Shown: piece by piece, positions 1 to 15,347 of the stretch
Position numbering within the stretch: position 1 is the stretch's first letter
Layout of the letters: every line of letters begins with the position of its first letter
DNA from: Hippophae tibetana
Taxonomy: Eukaryota > Streptophyta > Magnoliopsida > Rosales > Elaeagnaceae
NCBI GenBank assembly: GCA_037013495.1
Contig: CM072809.1
Location: forward strand, 13,737,001 to 13,801,000
Reading direction: 5' to 3'
Length of the DNA: 64,000 nucleotides
Position numbers and translations under genes: made by a program
The notes under the pieces: generated by a model
What the model saw: only the letters and a program-made list of their open reading frames with translations
The model's database searches: none
Told to the model about the DNA's origin: nothing

Positions 1-510
1 CAACTACCCATTATAATAAAGAATTTCTAAATATAATATAACATAATTATATTAAAATCATACTTTATGTAACAATTTTTTGTTAAATATAATTATATTT
101 ATTAATATTGTTATTTTACAATTAATCACGAATTTATGATAAATAATTTTAACCTCTGTCTGAAAATATATATATATAGATATCTTTGCTGACAAATTTA
201 TTTTGTAACTTCTGAATCGACGGCGACACAGATATGAGATAAGAAGAGATTGATCCTAGGTTTGAAATCTGAAACTTCCTTTGCTCTTAATCCTCAAAAC
301 TTTCAGGTTTCCAAATCCAGCTAGTTTTCGTTTCTTAGGTTCTTTTCTTGATCTATATGTTCCTGTGATAAGTTGAACAGATCAGTTAATATTTTATCTG
401 ACAAAACATTTGGGTTGGTTTAAAGGGAGGTTTCGTGTTCTGAGATCGCGACTAATGCTGATTTTTGAAATTATTTGGATATGAAATTTTAGAGTTCTTT
501 CTGCGTAATT

Positions 511-3133
<2,623 letters not shown>

Positions 3134-3480
3134 AGCTGAAAACAGCTAAGTATCTGTAAAAAGCTACGAGAATGCATTGATTCCATCTCCTTAAGGTAGA
3201 GAATGAAAACATTGCATTCTTTTAATATTTACTAAATAATTCCTTGGTGGAACAAATTCTTGAGCCCCTCTGATTTTTGGAAGGTCTGCAGGTCTACCTC
3301 CTTTTCCACTGGGATTGTATATCGGTCTGTCTCACTTTTCATTATTATGGAGATATGCATATCTTATTCTCGAACAACCATAGACACTTCAAAAGTTTCA
3401 AAGGTGTGTGCTTGGATGTGCTATCAAACCGATCATTGTTAAACTGCCCAGTATTGCATTGTAGATTCTTCTATTTTTAA
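3134..3480 (+). other. 3' UTR-like tail of the E2 pseudogene
   Basis: This stretch follows the pseudogene stop directly, is less AT-rich than the spacer beyond it, and has no coding pattern of its own. Position and composition suggest it is the old 3' untranslated region. The short ORFs inside it show no conserved features. Confidence 0.4.
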
Positions 3481-5900
3481 TTTTTTTTGTTATGATGAAG
3501 ACAATACCATGTTATCTTATTCTCTTGTATTGTTGATTTGAGTTTCTTTCTCTATTCATCTATGTTTTACAAATAATGTGGCACACAAGGATTGGAGTTA
3601 CAGTTGGGCATTACTAGTTTCAAACAAGTTATATTTTGCTCCACCATTGAATAGAAATGCTCCTTTTTTATGTCCCTTCCTGTGTCAAATGATCAGCTAA
3701 AGGCACGACTTCAACGTGCTTTGCCTTGGTGGTCACAAAAATGCTCGTCTCTTTGCCGAGCCACTCAATCGAAACCTACTAACCTAAGCATGTGTTTCAT
3801 GCTTCATACTATGATTCCAACGGAGTGAAAATTGAGACGATGCTTAAATTTTCCAAAGTGGTATGTTTTCCTAAGCTGTTAATTGAAACATTATGAGGAG
3901 CCAAAAGTTAGGTTCCATCATATTTCTGACGTGTGTTAAAGCAACAGAATGTGTAATCAGCTGTCTGATTTTGATGTGTCACCCATAACAGGAGTGAGAC
4001 AAGAAAGAAAGTAAGGCAGAGAGAGAGAGAGAGAGAGAGATTACTCAACCAAGCTGTGAAAACGATAAAATGTTTCTTTGTCCCAATACATTTAACAGTA
4101 CCATCCATGTTTAAAATTTGGATTGAGACGCACATGTAATTTAATATACTTCCAAAAGATTATTTAAGATTTGATAATAACAAAGTTTATATAGCCCATA
4201 GGGGTTAAAAGTTTAATCTTTTTGTTAATTGAAAATTCAGGGTTAGTTAGAGGTTATGAATTATTTAATTTAAACGTCGTTACCACGGCTAGAAGGTTTC
4301 ATAGAAGATCTCCATGTGGTGCTTTGAGAGTAACAAGCAAATTGAAATTCATATATTTTATTTTCATATTTAATTTCCACTTTCAAGTCTCATTCTTATC
4401 GCTTAGTTGACAAGCAAGAAAATAGGTCACTACCAACTCCTTCCTCCACTCCACGACATCATTGCTCTGACTTGGTGCCTTTGCTTGTTGCTCAAGTATC
4501 AACCAGCTCTTAGCCACTTTTAGAACATTTTAGTGGTGTATTTTCATTCCATGTAATGCCCAATTATTAATATATACTTTTTCAATATCTTCGTTTTTTC
4601 TTATGCAAATATTTCTTTTTGTAACAACGTAATTAATAATCTCTTCGACCCCACTTCTCTTTTATAGTTCGTGCTAATCATACTGTAATTTCTACATAAA
4701 AATCATGGGTTTGAATCATATAAGGGAGTTTTGTTTTAATTTTGTATTTTTGTTCTAAAAATAATAATATTTTATAATATTAGAATAATTAGAGGTATTT
4801 CTGCAACAGTAAAAGGAGAAATTTTTAGATGTAAAATGGTTCATTTATGAAGTATAGAATTTATACATTTATTATTATAATATATATATATATTTACATA
4901 TAAATAACTCATTTTATATAAATATTAGTAGTATATTCGTAAAACTAAAATATGTGATATATGTTTAACAACCTAACTCATACCAATTTTTTTTCCGGTG
5001 AAAGAGCACAATTATGGAGTGCTTGATCATGTCCCATCGGCCAATCACTGTTTTTTATGCTTTTATTTTCCAAAAAAAAAAAAAACAGAGAGATTTCTTT
5101 TTTACATTATTACTTTCAATCTTTTATTTTATTTTTCAGTTTATCTCTCTACGATCTTATATTTTTCTATTTTTATGAAAAAAAATTAATAACCTATAGT
5201 GAGAAAAATAAATAGTTTAAGATTATTTAAGTTTTGAATACATGCCAATTATGAGTTGTCTAGAATATTTATAAGTAATGAATATATATTTATAATGTTA
5301 GAAAAATATAAATACATTATCATTTTGTCTGCTCAAAAATATAAGTAAGTTTTAGTTATTATTTATTTTTAATTAAAAAAATATTATATATATATTTTAC
5401 TTTAGTAAAAATATATCTAAATTATTGATTTTTTTTAGATATTAAGTTTTAAAAATTTAAAATTTAGGTGTGACATAATTCTATTTATATACATAATTTT
5501 AAAAATATTACTTGAAAATTTATTTGATGAGAATTTAAGTGAACATGTGTCTCTTGTCAATTATAAATACATCCTTTCTTGATTATTAGTATTTTTTATC
5601 AATTTAAATATTAATCTTTATAAATTGGTGTAGTTTATATGTATTTATTAACAGTAAAATTTATAAAAATATATACTAATAATTTAAATTAAAATATTTA
5701 ATATGTCACAATTTAAAATATAGATAAAAAAAATTCTAAAATAAGAATAGGTGCTACGGAACACTGAGAAACCTCAAATTCTGGATACACTATTGAAGTT
5801 AATCACACAGCTTATTATGTTTATTCTACTTGTTACTACTTCATAGTTGTCAACATAACATTAATATTGACTAAATAATTTGACAACTTTTTTAAATTAA
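3481..5900. other. Intergenic spacer without a recognised gene
   Basis: The left half has near-average composition with no recognisable ORF; after about 4560 it is strongly AT-rich. Only a GA microsatellite at 4017-4040 and scattered A or T runs stand out. Short ORFs here have low-complexity translations. Confidence 0.6.
4017..4040. repeat. (GA)n microsatellite
   Basis: About twelve uninterrupted GA units. Confidence 0.9.
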
Positions 5901-5929
5901 AAATATGATTCGAAATGATAAATTTAAAT

Positions 5930-6250
5930 CAAATAAGATCGATAAATTTTATAATTAAATCGAATTGAGATCGAAAAATATACAATTATTTGGATTTAGA
6001 TTGTGAGATTTTATAATAAATTATATCTAATTTAAACTAAAGTATTATTTAATTATAAATAAATACATATTTTATTTTATAATGTGTTATATTTGAATAT
6101 TATACATACTATAATTACATTATATTACTATTTTAATTTTAAAAAATAAATATAAATATTTATAATAATTTAATAATCATATATACATATTTTTATTCTT
6201 TTAATTTTCTTAGTTGTGACGATAGATAATTAATCTTGTTATAAATAATA
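5930..6250 (+). repeat. Dispersed AT-rich repeat, copy 1
   Basis: This block is related by eye to 27480-27810, 50630-50873 and 59290-59470. Shared landmarks in order are a TTAATTATAAATAAAT-like run, a TTTATAATRTRTTATATTT-like core, AATATTATRCAT, and a TATATACATATTWTTTTT tail seen in this copy and at 50.8 kb. The ends are not defined. It may be an old MITE or LTR fragment. Confidence 0.5.
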
Positions 6251-7266
6251 ATTTTCTAATGTCGTGTTTTATATAATACAATAACTTATAGATAAATTTT
6301 AATATTAATTTAACTTTATTTAATATAAAAATATCCAATCAATTTCTATTTACATTGATTTTAATTAATTAAATTATCAAATCATATTTGCATTAATAAA
6401 AAACAAAAAGCTTCGATCTCTTGTGTACCTCTATCTAATATTATGAAATATGTACGGAGATAGAAAAAAGTATCTCAACAAAATAAGGACAAAATAAGAA
6501 TTTTTCAACAATTTATTCCAAAAATTGTTTGTGTGAAGAAAAATAATTTTTTGCTTAATATTCAAAACGAAAAATCCTTTCTTTCAATCCAAATTAATTA
6601 CATTAAAAAGACTCTAAAATATAGATTAATAATATTTCAAACATTTTAGACAATTACATCGTTCTTTTCTATTTTATTGCACAACAAGTAATAGATCAAA
6701 TAAGAAAATACAAAAAAAAGGGGAGGGGGAGGGGGAAGTGTGATTCCGGAAGAGGAGTAACTCAAAAAGAGATTGATCTTAGGAAAAACTTTAAATAAAG
6801 GACAAGAAATCTCAATGGCAATATTTGAATTTATCTTTAAAATTAATTAAGATCGTAGTTTAGAACTTATTAGGATGTGTATTTGTCACTGAATATATGT
6901 TGTAACTCTAAAATGACACGACAAAGATTAATAGGAAATTAGAGTAAACTCACAAATATCAAACATGTATTCTAGTTAAGGGTGTGTAAAAAATTCGATC
7001 ATCCGATAAATTCCATTAATCTGGTCCAATTCGTTGATTTTTCATCCGTTAAATACGGATCAGATGACAGATTTTATTACGATTCATCTGGTCTCATCTG
7101 ATCTGACCAAAATTAATTATATATATATTTATTTGATTTTTTAATGTTTTTTTAATTCAAATAATTTTATTTTATGATTTATGTAAAAATTTAAAAAAAT
7201 TATTTAAAAATATAAAAAAAATAAATTTTATTAAGTTTATTGGTCGGATTGATCGGATGTTATCCG

Positions 7267-7402
7267 TGTCGAGAATAATTAGAATTCTAACGGCTATTTT
7301 AATAACAGCTAGTTTCCTCCTTTCAATGTATAAATATAACATTAGATATTAAGTCAAAATCAATTCAATAACTCTCTCAACAAAAAATAGAGAAAATCAA
7401 CA
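7267..7402 (+). repeat. 5' LTR of the copia element
   Basis: It begins TGTCGAGAATAATTAG and ends AATCAACA, and matches 11623-11757 along its length. It holds an ATGTATAAATATAAC stretch that could act as the promoter TATA. Confidence 0.9.
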
Positions 7403-7416
7403 TGGTATCAAAGCAG
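7403..7416 (+). other. Primer-binding site of the copia element
   Basis: TGGTATCAAAGCAG follows the 5' LTR directly. It resembles the usual complement of the initiator tRNA-Met 3' end (TGGTATCAGAGC) used by most plant copia elements. Confidence 0.88.
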
Positions 7417-7479
7417 ATTTGATCTTGCTCCAAATCAATCCCACAAACAAGAACTGTATCAGTTCAAGAAATCTAGAAA

Positions 7480-10400
7480 ATGTCACAACATATAGAGAGA
7501 CTTACAGGTGTGCTGCTAAATGGTAAAAATTACCATCTTTGGGCACGTCAAGTGACTTTTGTTCTAATCGGCAGAGACAAATTTGAGCATGTCACTGGTG
7601 AGAAATAAAAACCAAAAGTCGAAGATCCAACACACCCAACAGTTGAAGAAAAAAAGGAAATTTCAGAATGGAGAAAGAGTGAAAATCTAGTCATGAGTTG
7701 GTTACTGGCAACCATGAAACCCCATATCTCTGATCTCATGACATATCTAGATACAACTCGAGATATGTGGGTTAAAGCTGAGAAAATGTTCGGAAAAGAG
7801 AAAAATTACTCTCTTATTTATCAACTTCAGCAAGAACTTCAACAGTTACAACAACAAAATCAATCTGTCACCGAACTATTCAACCAAATCCAAAAAAAGA
7901 AGAATGAGATTAGAGTGTATTGACCTCTCACAACCGATCTTGATGAAATCAAAAGAAGAGAGGAGCATGATGGAATTTTCACCTTCCTCGCCAAGCTCGA
8001 TTCAAACTATGAGGGGGTACGCTCACAAATTCTTCTCATAGGTGAGCTGCCATCTGTTGATGAGGTTGTTGGGATGGTTGAAAGAGAAGAGAAGAATAAT
8101 AGTGATAGGTACTTAACTACCTGACAACCCCGAAGCCAAGGCTTTCGTCACCAGATCTAACCCTAGGCTAGAACGTCGGGGAGACCAAACACTCACTCGC
8201 TGCGATTATTGTAAGAAGGAAGAACACAAGCGCGAGGAATGCTGGTGTCTCAACCCTCATCTCCGGCAAATGGGAAGGCAAGGTAGAGGCTTTGTCAGAG
8301 GGGGAGATCAACGACAAAATCGGGTAAAGAGCAAAGAGAAATGGATTACTCTACACAAAAGGAAAAAAGGGATATGAGTACAAACGAGGCTGAAAAAGAA
8401 ATAAAAAGTGAGGTGGATATGGATCAAATGAGGCAGCTGTATACACAATTATCCGTGATGTTTCAAGGAAAATCTCAAAAAACCTCTAGTATGATTACAA
8501 ACCTTATTCAAAATTCTTTAAATTACAAATGGATTCTTGATTCAGGTTCAACTGATCACATAACTGGAAATAAAAACTTACTCAATAATTACAAAAAAAT
8601 TGAGACTAAACAATTTGTAATCGTTGCAAATGGTGAAAAAATGGAAATTTTAGGAAATGGTTCAATTAGTCTCCTTTCAAGAAAAATTTCAAATGCTTTG
8701 CATGTGAATAATTGTACATATAACTTGTTATCCATTAGTAAAATCACACGAGACTTAAATTTTGAAATTACATTTACATCCAAAAATGTGATTTTTCAGG
8801 AATTGATAACGAAGAATATCATTGGTGAAGGTTTTCTAGAAAATGGGCTTTATATTATGAGTGAAGAAAAATGCAACTTCAATATTAAAAAAGAAGAAGA
8901 ATTAGGCACTCTTTGGCATAAGAGAATTGGACATCCTTCGGATAAGATTTTGAAATGTATTTTTGATTTCAAACAACTAGATTGTAGTAGTTGTGAAATT
9001 TGCAAATTAGGAAAGCACACAAGGTTACCATTTAGTTTATCCAATTGTAAAAGCAAAAAACCTTTTGAGTTAATACATTCTGATGTTTGGGGCCCTACTC
9101 CAATTGAGTCATTTAATGGTTATAAATACTTTGTTATATTTACAGATGATTTTTCAAGAACCACATGGTTACACTAGTTAAAAAATAAAAGTGAAGTATT
9201 TTCTCAATTTTAAGAATTTTATAATTTTGTAGAAAATCAATATGATGCAAAGATTAAAACTTTTAGAAGTAATAATAGAACGGAATCTGTAAATCAAAAT
9301 TTTACAAAATATTTCAAGCAAAATTTTTTTTTACATCAAATAACTTGTATTTACACACCCCAACAAAATGGTGTGTCGGAAAGAAAAAAATCGACATTTA
9401 CTTGAAGTAACAAGAGTACTTTTGTTTCAAAATAATGTTCCAATAATTTTTTGGTCGGATGTTGTTCTCACCGCAACATATTTAATTAATAGATTGCTAA
9501 GTGCCAATTTGAATTTCAAAAGCCCACTAGAAATCATCTACCAAGAAAAACTCAATATCTATCATTTAAGAGTATTTGGATGTACATGTTATATGCACAA
9601 AAATAAACAACACAATTTAGATTATACATCAATCAAAGCTATTTTCTTGGGGTATTCATCTCAAAAAAGGGTTATAAATGCTATTATCTGATTAACAAAA
9701 AACATTACATTTCAAAAGATGTGACATTCCAAGAAAATAAGCCATATTACAAAACACTAGAAAGGTAGACTAATAACCAAGAGAAACCAAATGAATTTAC
9801 ATTTCCATTTTTTTATTCTGAAGAAGGAAATATAGTAGTAGAAAATGAAAATAAAATAATAAATGAGAATGAAGAGAAAGAAACTTCTCAAAGTGAGGAG
9901 GAAGATGGTACTACTGAAATAATATCATTGAGAAGGTCTAATCGAACTCCACAACCTACAACTAGATTACGGGATTTTGTAACATATGAGGTAAAATATC
10001 CTATCCAAAATTATTTATCTTATGAAAATGTTACACCACAATATAGGACTTATTTGACCTCAATTTCCAAAGAAAATGAGCCAAATAACTATGAGGAAGC
10101 AATAAGCCAACTGGTATGGTGCAAAGCAATGGAAGAAGAACTTAGAGCACTTGAAAAAAATGAAACATGGGTAGTCGTACAACTACCCGAAGGAAAGAAA
10201 CCCGTAGGATGCAAATGGATCTATAAGATTAAGTTTAATAGTGATGGTACTATTGAAAGTTACAAAGCACGATTAGTGGCAAAAGATTACACTCAAACCT
10301 ATGTTGTAGATTATCAAGAAACATTTGCACTTGTGGCCAAAATGAATATCGTTAGGATTTTACTTTCCATAATGGTAAACCAAAATTGAACCTTACATCA

Positions 10401-11615
10401 AATGGATGTCAAGAATACTTTTCTCCAAGGAACACTTGAAGAAGAGGTATATATGACGCTTCCACCTGGTCATAAAAAAAGAAAACAATTCTAGTCTAGT
10501 GTGTAGGTTAAAAAAATCTATTTACGGACTAAAGCAATCTCCACGAGCATGGTATGGAAAACTAAGCTCTTATTTAATTGCTTGTGATTTTAAAATTAGT
10601 AATGACGATCACTCATTATTTTCCAAAAATTATGGTACATTCACAACCATAATTCTAGTATATGTAGATGATATAATAATTACCGGAAATAATTTGGAAG
10701 AAATTAAAAAAGTGAAAATGAAATTAAAGGAGAATATTGATATCAAAGACTTAGGTTTATTAAAATATTTTCTAGGAATAGAAATAGCACATTCACCCAA
10801 GGGACTCTTTATTTCACAAAGAAAATATACACTTGACCTATTGAAAGAAACTGATAAATTAGGGAGTAAACCAACATCTACACCAATAGATAGTAAATGC
10901 AAATTAAATATTGAGGATAGAAAACCCTTAGAAGACATAAGCCAATTTCAAAGACTTGTAGGAAAATTAATTTATCTAACGGTAACACGACCAGACATTT
11001 CTTTTTAAGTAAGTCAAATTAGTAAATTTATGCATACACCTAGAACACCACATTTAGAGGCTATACATAGAATTTTAAAATATTTAAAAGGGACACCTAG
11101 TAAAGGAATTCTCATGAAACATAATAATTCTAATGAAGTGCGTGGCTACTCTGATGCGGATTGGGCTGGTAGCTTTGATAGAAAATCAGTCATTGGTTTT
11201 TGCACGTTTGTAGGCGGAAATTTAGTTACATGGAAAAGCAAGAAACAAAATGTTGTGGCACGATCAAGTGCCGAGGCATAAAATCGAGCCATGACATCAA
11301 CCTCAAGCGAGCTAACTTGGATCAAACAACTTCTTTTGGATATTGGAATTAAAATTCAAGAACCAATGAAGATGTTTTGTGATAACCAAGCAGCGCTACA
11401 TATAGCATCAAATCCGGTGTTTCACGAGAGAACAAAACACATCGAAGTGGATTGTCACTTCATTCGAGAAAAAATTCAAGCAAAGGAAATTGAAACTCCA
11501 TTTGTGAAAAGTGAAAAACATTTGGCGGACATCTTCACCAAAGGTTTAGATTTGAAATCATTTGAAGAAAATTTAAGCAAGTTAGGGTTGACCGATATCT
11601 ACACACCTAACTTGA
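7480..11615 (+). pseudogene. Copia gag-pol remnant (gag, protease, integrase, RT, RNase H)
   Basis: Domains in order, with rough spans: gag 7480-8340 (starts MSQHIERLTGVLLNG; a Cys-rich knuckle-like piece near 8200); aspartic protease about 8520-8800 (WILDSGSTDH); GAG-pre-integrase zinc finger about 8900-9040 (LWHKRIGHP, then CEICKLGKH); integrase core about 9060-9700 (HSDVWGP); reverse transcriptase about 10120-11000 (SIYGLKQSPRAWY, then YVDDIIITG); RNase H about 11030-11600 (SDADWAGS, then RTKHIEVDCHFI). All are standard Ty1/copia motifs. The reading frame is broken many times, so no functional polyprotein is expected. Confidence 0.93.
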
Positions 11616-11622
11616 GTGGGAG

Positions 11623-11757
11623 TGTTGAGAATAATTAGAATTCTAACGGCTAGTTAGTAACAGCTAGTTTCTTCCTTTAAATGTATAAATATAACATTAG
11701 ACATTAAGTTAAAATCAATTCAATAACTCTCTCAACAAAAATCAGAGAAAATCAATA
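11623..11757 (+). repeat. 3' LTR of the copia element
   Basis: It begins TGTTGAGAATAATTAG after a purine-rich tract (GAGTGGGAG) and pairs with the 5' LTR. Confidence 0.9.
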
Positions 11758-11978
11758 ATCTGAATAGTTTACGGATAAGATTAAGCGAACGTAAAAAGTA
11801 ATCGGATCAGTTGCTGATTAAGATATTAAAATACAAACAGATGATCGAATTTGATCAAATAAGTATAAAATCGGCGATTTTGATGTGATGAATAACCTTA
11901 ATTCTAGCAAAAGGGTAAGCTGATTACCGAGTAAAAGGGTAGAGATTAAAATTCTAATCTTATTATAAAACTAAGAAA

Positions 11979-12786
11979 ACAAGTCAAGTCACTTGTAAAT
12001 TTGTTTACTCGCTGCTCTCGTTGAGGATAGAGCATTAGAGCTTAAAACCTAATATGGTTATTAAATCACACAGTACAGTGTTAAAGAAAAGTCCTGTAGT
12101 GGACCAAGTATCAAACTTGCCAGCAGCTGCATATTATTAGCTTAATCATTGTAGTAAAAAAATAAATTCAAATCCCCGATATATGTATTCAAAATATTGT
12201 TTATTTATTATTCACATTCTCTTTACGTTTTCAACCAAAAAAAAAAATCAAATATTACTTAAGAGCTTTAGTTGAAAATAGTTTCTATAAAAAATGATGA
12301 CAAAAGAAATCACTATCACAAAGAAACACATTTTTGTTTCTTATACGGAAATCATAAAATGTGTTTTATGATACTAGCTAGTAACATGCACTTCTAATAA
12401 CTTTATTTATTTTTCTTTTTTCCTCAAATCACTCTTTTGGTATTAGAAAGACGTTTAAGAGTGTAGGTAGCAGAAACAAATTAACCGCCATAGATATCAA
12501 TAAACTGAAGCAAAGACAAAAATTCTAGGTGAAATTTTAACAATAGATTAAACAAAAGAAAAAGACTCTTCGACAAAGTGATTTGTGACATTTGCGATCA
12601 ATAAATTTTCTTTAAATAGTTGAAGTCAACGAGTCAGCAAAATATTTAAACACAGTTTCCCGCTCGACAGGTAACACTGCCCGATAGTACATCGTTGTTT
12701 TTGTTTTTATGTCAAATTTAAGGTATCTTCTCTCTAAAATTAAATATTATTTTTTATTAATATTTTTAAATTTATAATAAATATAA
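11979..12786 (+). repeat. Direct repeat upstream of the CRF gene, copy A
   Basis: Landmarks shared in the same order with copy B: ACTTGTAAATTTGTTYACTC, AGAGCATTAGAGCTT, CAGTGYTMAAGAAAAG, ATAAAATGTGTTTT, then GTACATCGTTGTTTTTG and a shared AT-rich tail. At 12351-12372 copy A has a perfect inverted repeat: ATCATAAAA and TTTTATGAT around TGTG. No coding pattern was seen. Confidence 0.75.
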
Positions 12787-12977
12787 ACTAAATAAATAAA
12801 TAAAATTTAAAAATAAAAAAGGGATTGATCCTAGGAAAATTTTCATATACTCAATTCTCATATTTGAATTTATTCTTAAAATTGTAATTTTACGTGATCA
12901 TTATGTTTTTATAATTATGTAATTTATATATATTATTTTATAATTTTTATTAGTTACTTAATTAAAAAAAACTCTTT

Positions 12978-13123
12978 TTTATTTCCCCTCTTTCTCTCTT
13001 TTCTTTTTCTTTTTCTTATTTAATTATTATTTTATTAATAAAAAATAAACTCTTTCTCTCTTTTCCTTTCCTTTCCATTTTCTTTCCTCATTTAATTATT
13101 ATTTCATTAATAAAAAATATAAA
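12978..13123 (+). repeat. Tandem duplication of a pyrimidine-rich unit
   Basis: Two adjacent units of about 65-70 bp each start with CTCTTTCTCTCTTTTC and end with an ATTAATAAAAAATA stretch. They lie between copies A and B of the larger direct repeat. Confidence 0.65.
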
Positions 13124-13370
13124 TTAAGAGAGATAATAATAAGAAAAAAAACAAAAAAGAGTTACAAAAATATACAAGGAGGAGGGAGAGAAGGAGACAC
13201 GAAATAATATGATACAATATTACATTACCTATTTAAATTTATTTATTAAATCTTTTAAATATTATATATAATCAAAATTAATCCATTAAATTAATATTTT
13301 TAATATTATGTATCCATTAAATACATAATGTATACATAATTTGCAACCCTTGGTTAAGCTGCATAAGGAA

Positions 13371-14690
13371 ACAAGACTTGTAAATTTGTTCACTCACCGC
13401 TAGAGCATTAGAGCTTCAAACCCTAAGACGATGGTTAAATCATAGAGTTCACTGTACAGTGCTCAAGAAAAGACCTCTAGTGGATTTTGTCAAACTTGTC
13501 GGCAGTTATCAGTATATCATTACCTTAATCATTCATTGCAGTGAAATTGGATAAAAAAAAATTACATTTCATAGATTTGGAGTATCAATATAACTTATTC
13601 TAAAATAATGATTTATTTTTACAGAAGCTTAAAATGCATCCTAGAGATTTTCAATGATTTTAAAGACAATTTCAATTAGTTACTTATCAGAATGTCCTTA
13701 CCCACGGGGAAATAGGGCAAGAAAAAAGAGTAATTTCTATTTCTTTACGGACATACGCACTTAATAAGATTATTTATATTGTTTAATTTTTATATTAAGA
13801 ATAATATTATTTATTCTTTTAATTTTATAAAAAAAATTAATTAAATATAAATTATAATATTTTAATAATTTTATATTAAAATATAATTATTTTTCTATTT
13901 TAGTGAAAAAACGTGATTGAAATACAAATATTTAATAAAAATAAAATAATAATTAATATAAAAATTAAAAGAATATACGTTATTAATTGTTATTATTTTA
14001 TTTTTATTAAAATTAAAATTAAAAAAAATTATTATTGTTTATTTTTTAAAAAATATTTTATATTAAATTTTATTTTTGACCTTTATTAAGATTCATATTT
14101 TAATTAAGTTATTATTATTTAATAAAAAATAATAATATTTTAAATAAAAAATCATTAAATTAATATAATGTTTATTTTTAATTGATAATTTTTTTTTTAT
14201 AAAATAAAACATTAAATGATACTTTTTAATTTAAGAAATTTCTACATCTCACCCACATATATATTAATTTCTCCCAATATATTAATAATTTTTTATTTTT
14301 AAATATAATAGAATTAATTCAATTTAACTCTTATTACAATAGAATTTAAATTCTCATTTCCAATCCACAAACCAATCAAACATGATTTTAAAGTTCAATT
14401 AAAAATAGTTTTTATCAAAAATAATTTCATATCATATTACAAAAAAAAGTTATTTTTGCTTATATTGAAAAGCATAAAATGTGTTTTGTGATACAATTGT
14501 AATACCTCCTCCCACTCTTTCTCAAAACACTCTTACTAGTAGAAACACTTTTAATGGTTGAAGTCAACAGGTTACAATGCCGAGAGAAGAGTACATCGTT
14601 GTTTTTGTTTTTATGTCAAATTTAAGGTATCCATAGTCTAAGACTCAAATACTATTTTTTATTAATATTTTTAAATTTATAATAAATATA
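13371..14690 (+). repeat. Direct repeat upstream of the CRF gene, copy B
   Basis: The order of landmarks matches copy A, but copy B has about 500 bp more AT-rich sequence in the middle (about 13560-14390), so one copy gained or lost DNA there. The right end lies about 350 bp before the likely TATA box of the CRF gene. Confidence 0.72.
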
Positions 14691-15040
14691 AAAATATAAT
14701 AGATATTTTATATTTTTATATTTATGATATACTTTTCAAGAAAGTAATTTACTAATAATAAATATAATATAATAGACTCTCTTACAAAGTAATTTACTAA
14801 TAATATTATAATATAATTAATTTTAAAAATATAATAGGTATTTTATATATTTTTATATAATAATAACAAAAATAATTATGAATTTTAAATATATTATTAT
14901 TATAATTAAAATAATGTTTTTATTAAATATAATTACATTGAATTTAATTATAATTATAAATAATAATATAACATATTATTTAAAATAAGTCTCAAATTTA
15001 AAAGAGAGAACTTTTACTAATATGTCATTGCTACATGCAC

Positions 15041-15050
15041 TATATATACA
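15041..15050 (+). promoter_or_regulatory. Likely TATA box of the CRF gene
   Basis: TATATATACA is followed by CACCACCATT and then a less AT-rich, pyrimidine-containing leader. Transcription would start near 15070-15080, giving a leader of about 350 nt before the start codon at 15431. Confidence 0.55.
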
Positions 15051-15347
15051 CACCACCATTTCCATTAAACTAGTTTTCTCTGTTCTGCAAAACCTGCTGG
15101 GACTTTGCCCTTTAAATCTTTAAACAATACTAGTCTAGTTCCAGCGGGATTCTTATTTGCAGATTTTTGTTCAGTTTTGTTTCATTCCCAGTAAAAGCAG
15201 GCAACTTAATTTCTATCTTTCTATAGCAATTGCCTATTTTCGCCTATAAACTCTGCTACTTACGTATCCTTAGCTCTATCTTTTAGGTTCAGATTCTCTG
15301 TTTTACACTCCTTTTTTCCTTCACTGGCTCTGTTTCAGTAAAAGCTT

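Larger units (their letters stand above)
7267..11757 (+). mobile_element. Ty1/copia LTR retrotransposon, decayed, nested in the hAT-like MITE
   Basis: The element has two LTRs of about 135 bp, a tRNA-Met-type primer-binding site, gag-pol in copia order (integrase before reverse transcriptase) and a purine-rich tract just before the 3' LTR. The flanking pentamers ATCCG (7262-7266) and ATCTG (11758-11762) look like the 5-bp target duplication with one change. By hand count the LTRs differ at about ten positions plus one indel, roughly 7-8%. At commonly used plant rates that suggests an insertion a few million years ago. The coding region is broken in roughly eight or more places, so this is a fossil. 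The lineage within copia was not fixed. Confidence 0.93.
6977..11900 (+). mobile_element. hAT-like MITE split by a later copia insertion
   Basis: The outer ends read TAAGGGTGT at the left and, on the other strand from the right, TAAGGTTAT. They are flanked by ATTCTAGT (6969-6976) and ATTCTAGC (11901-11908), an 8-bp target duplication with one difference, which fits the hAT superfamily. Without the inserted copia element the MITE is about 430 bp. Its interior has the GATCGGAT/CATCTGATC-type motifs common in such plant repeats and no coding capacity. Confidence 0.7.
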
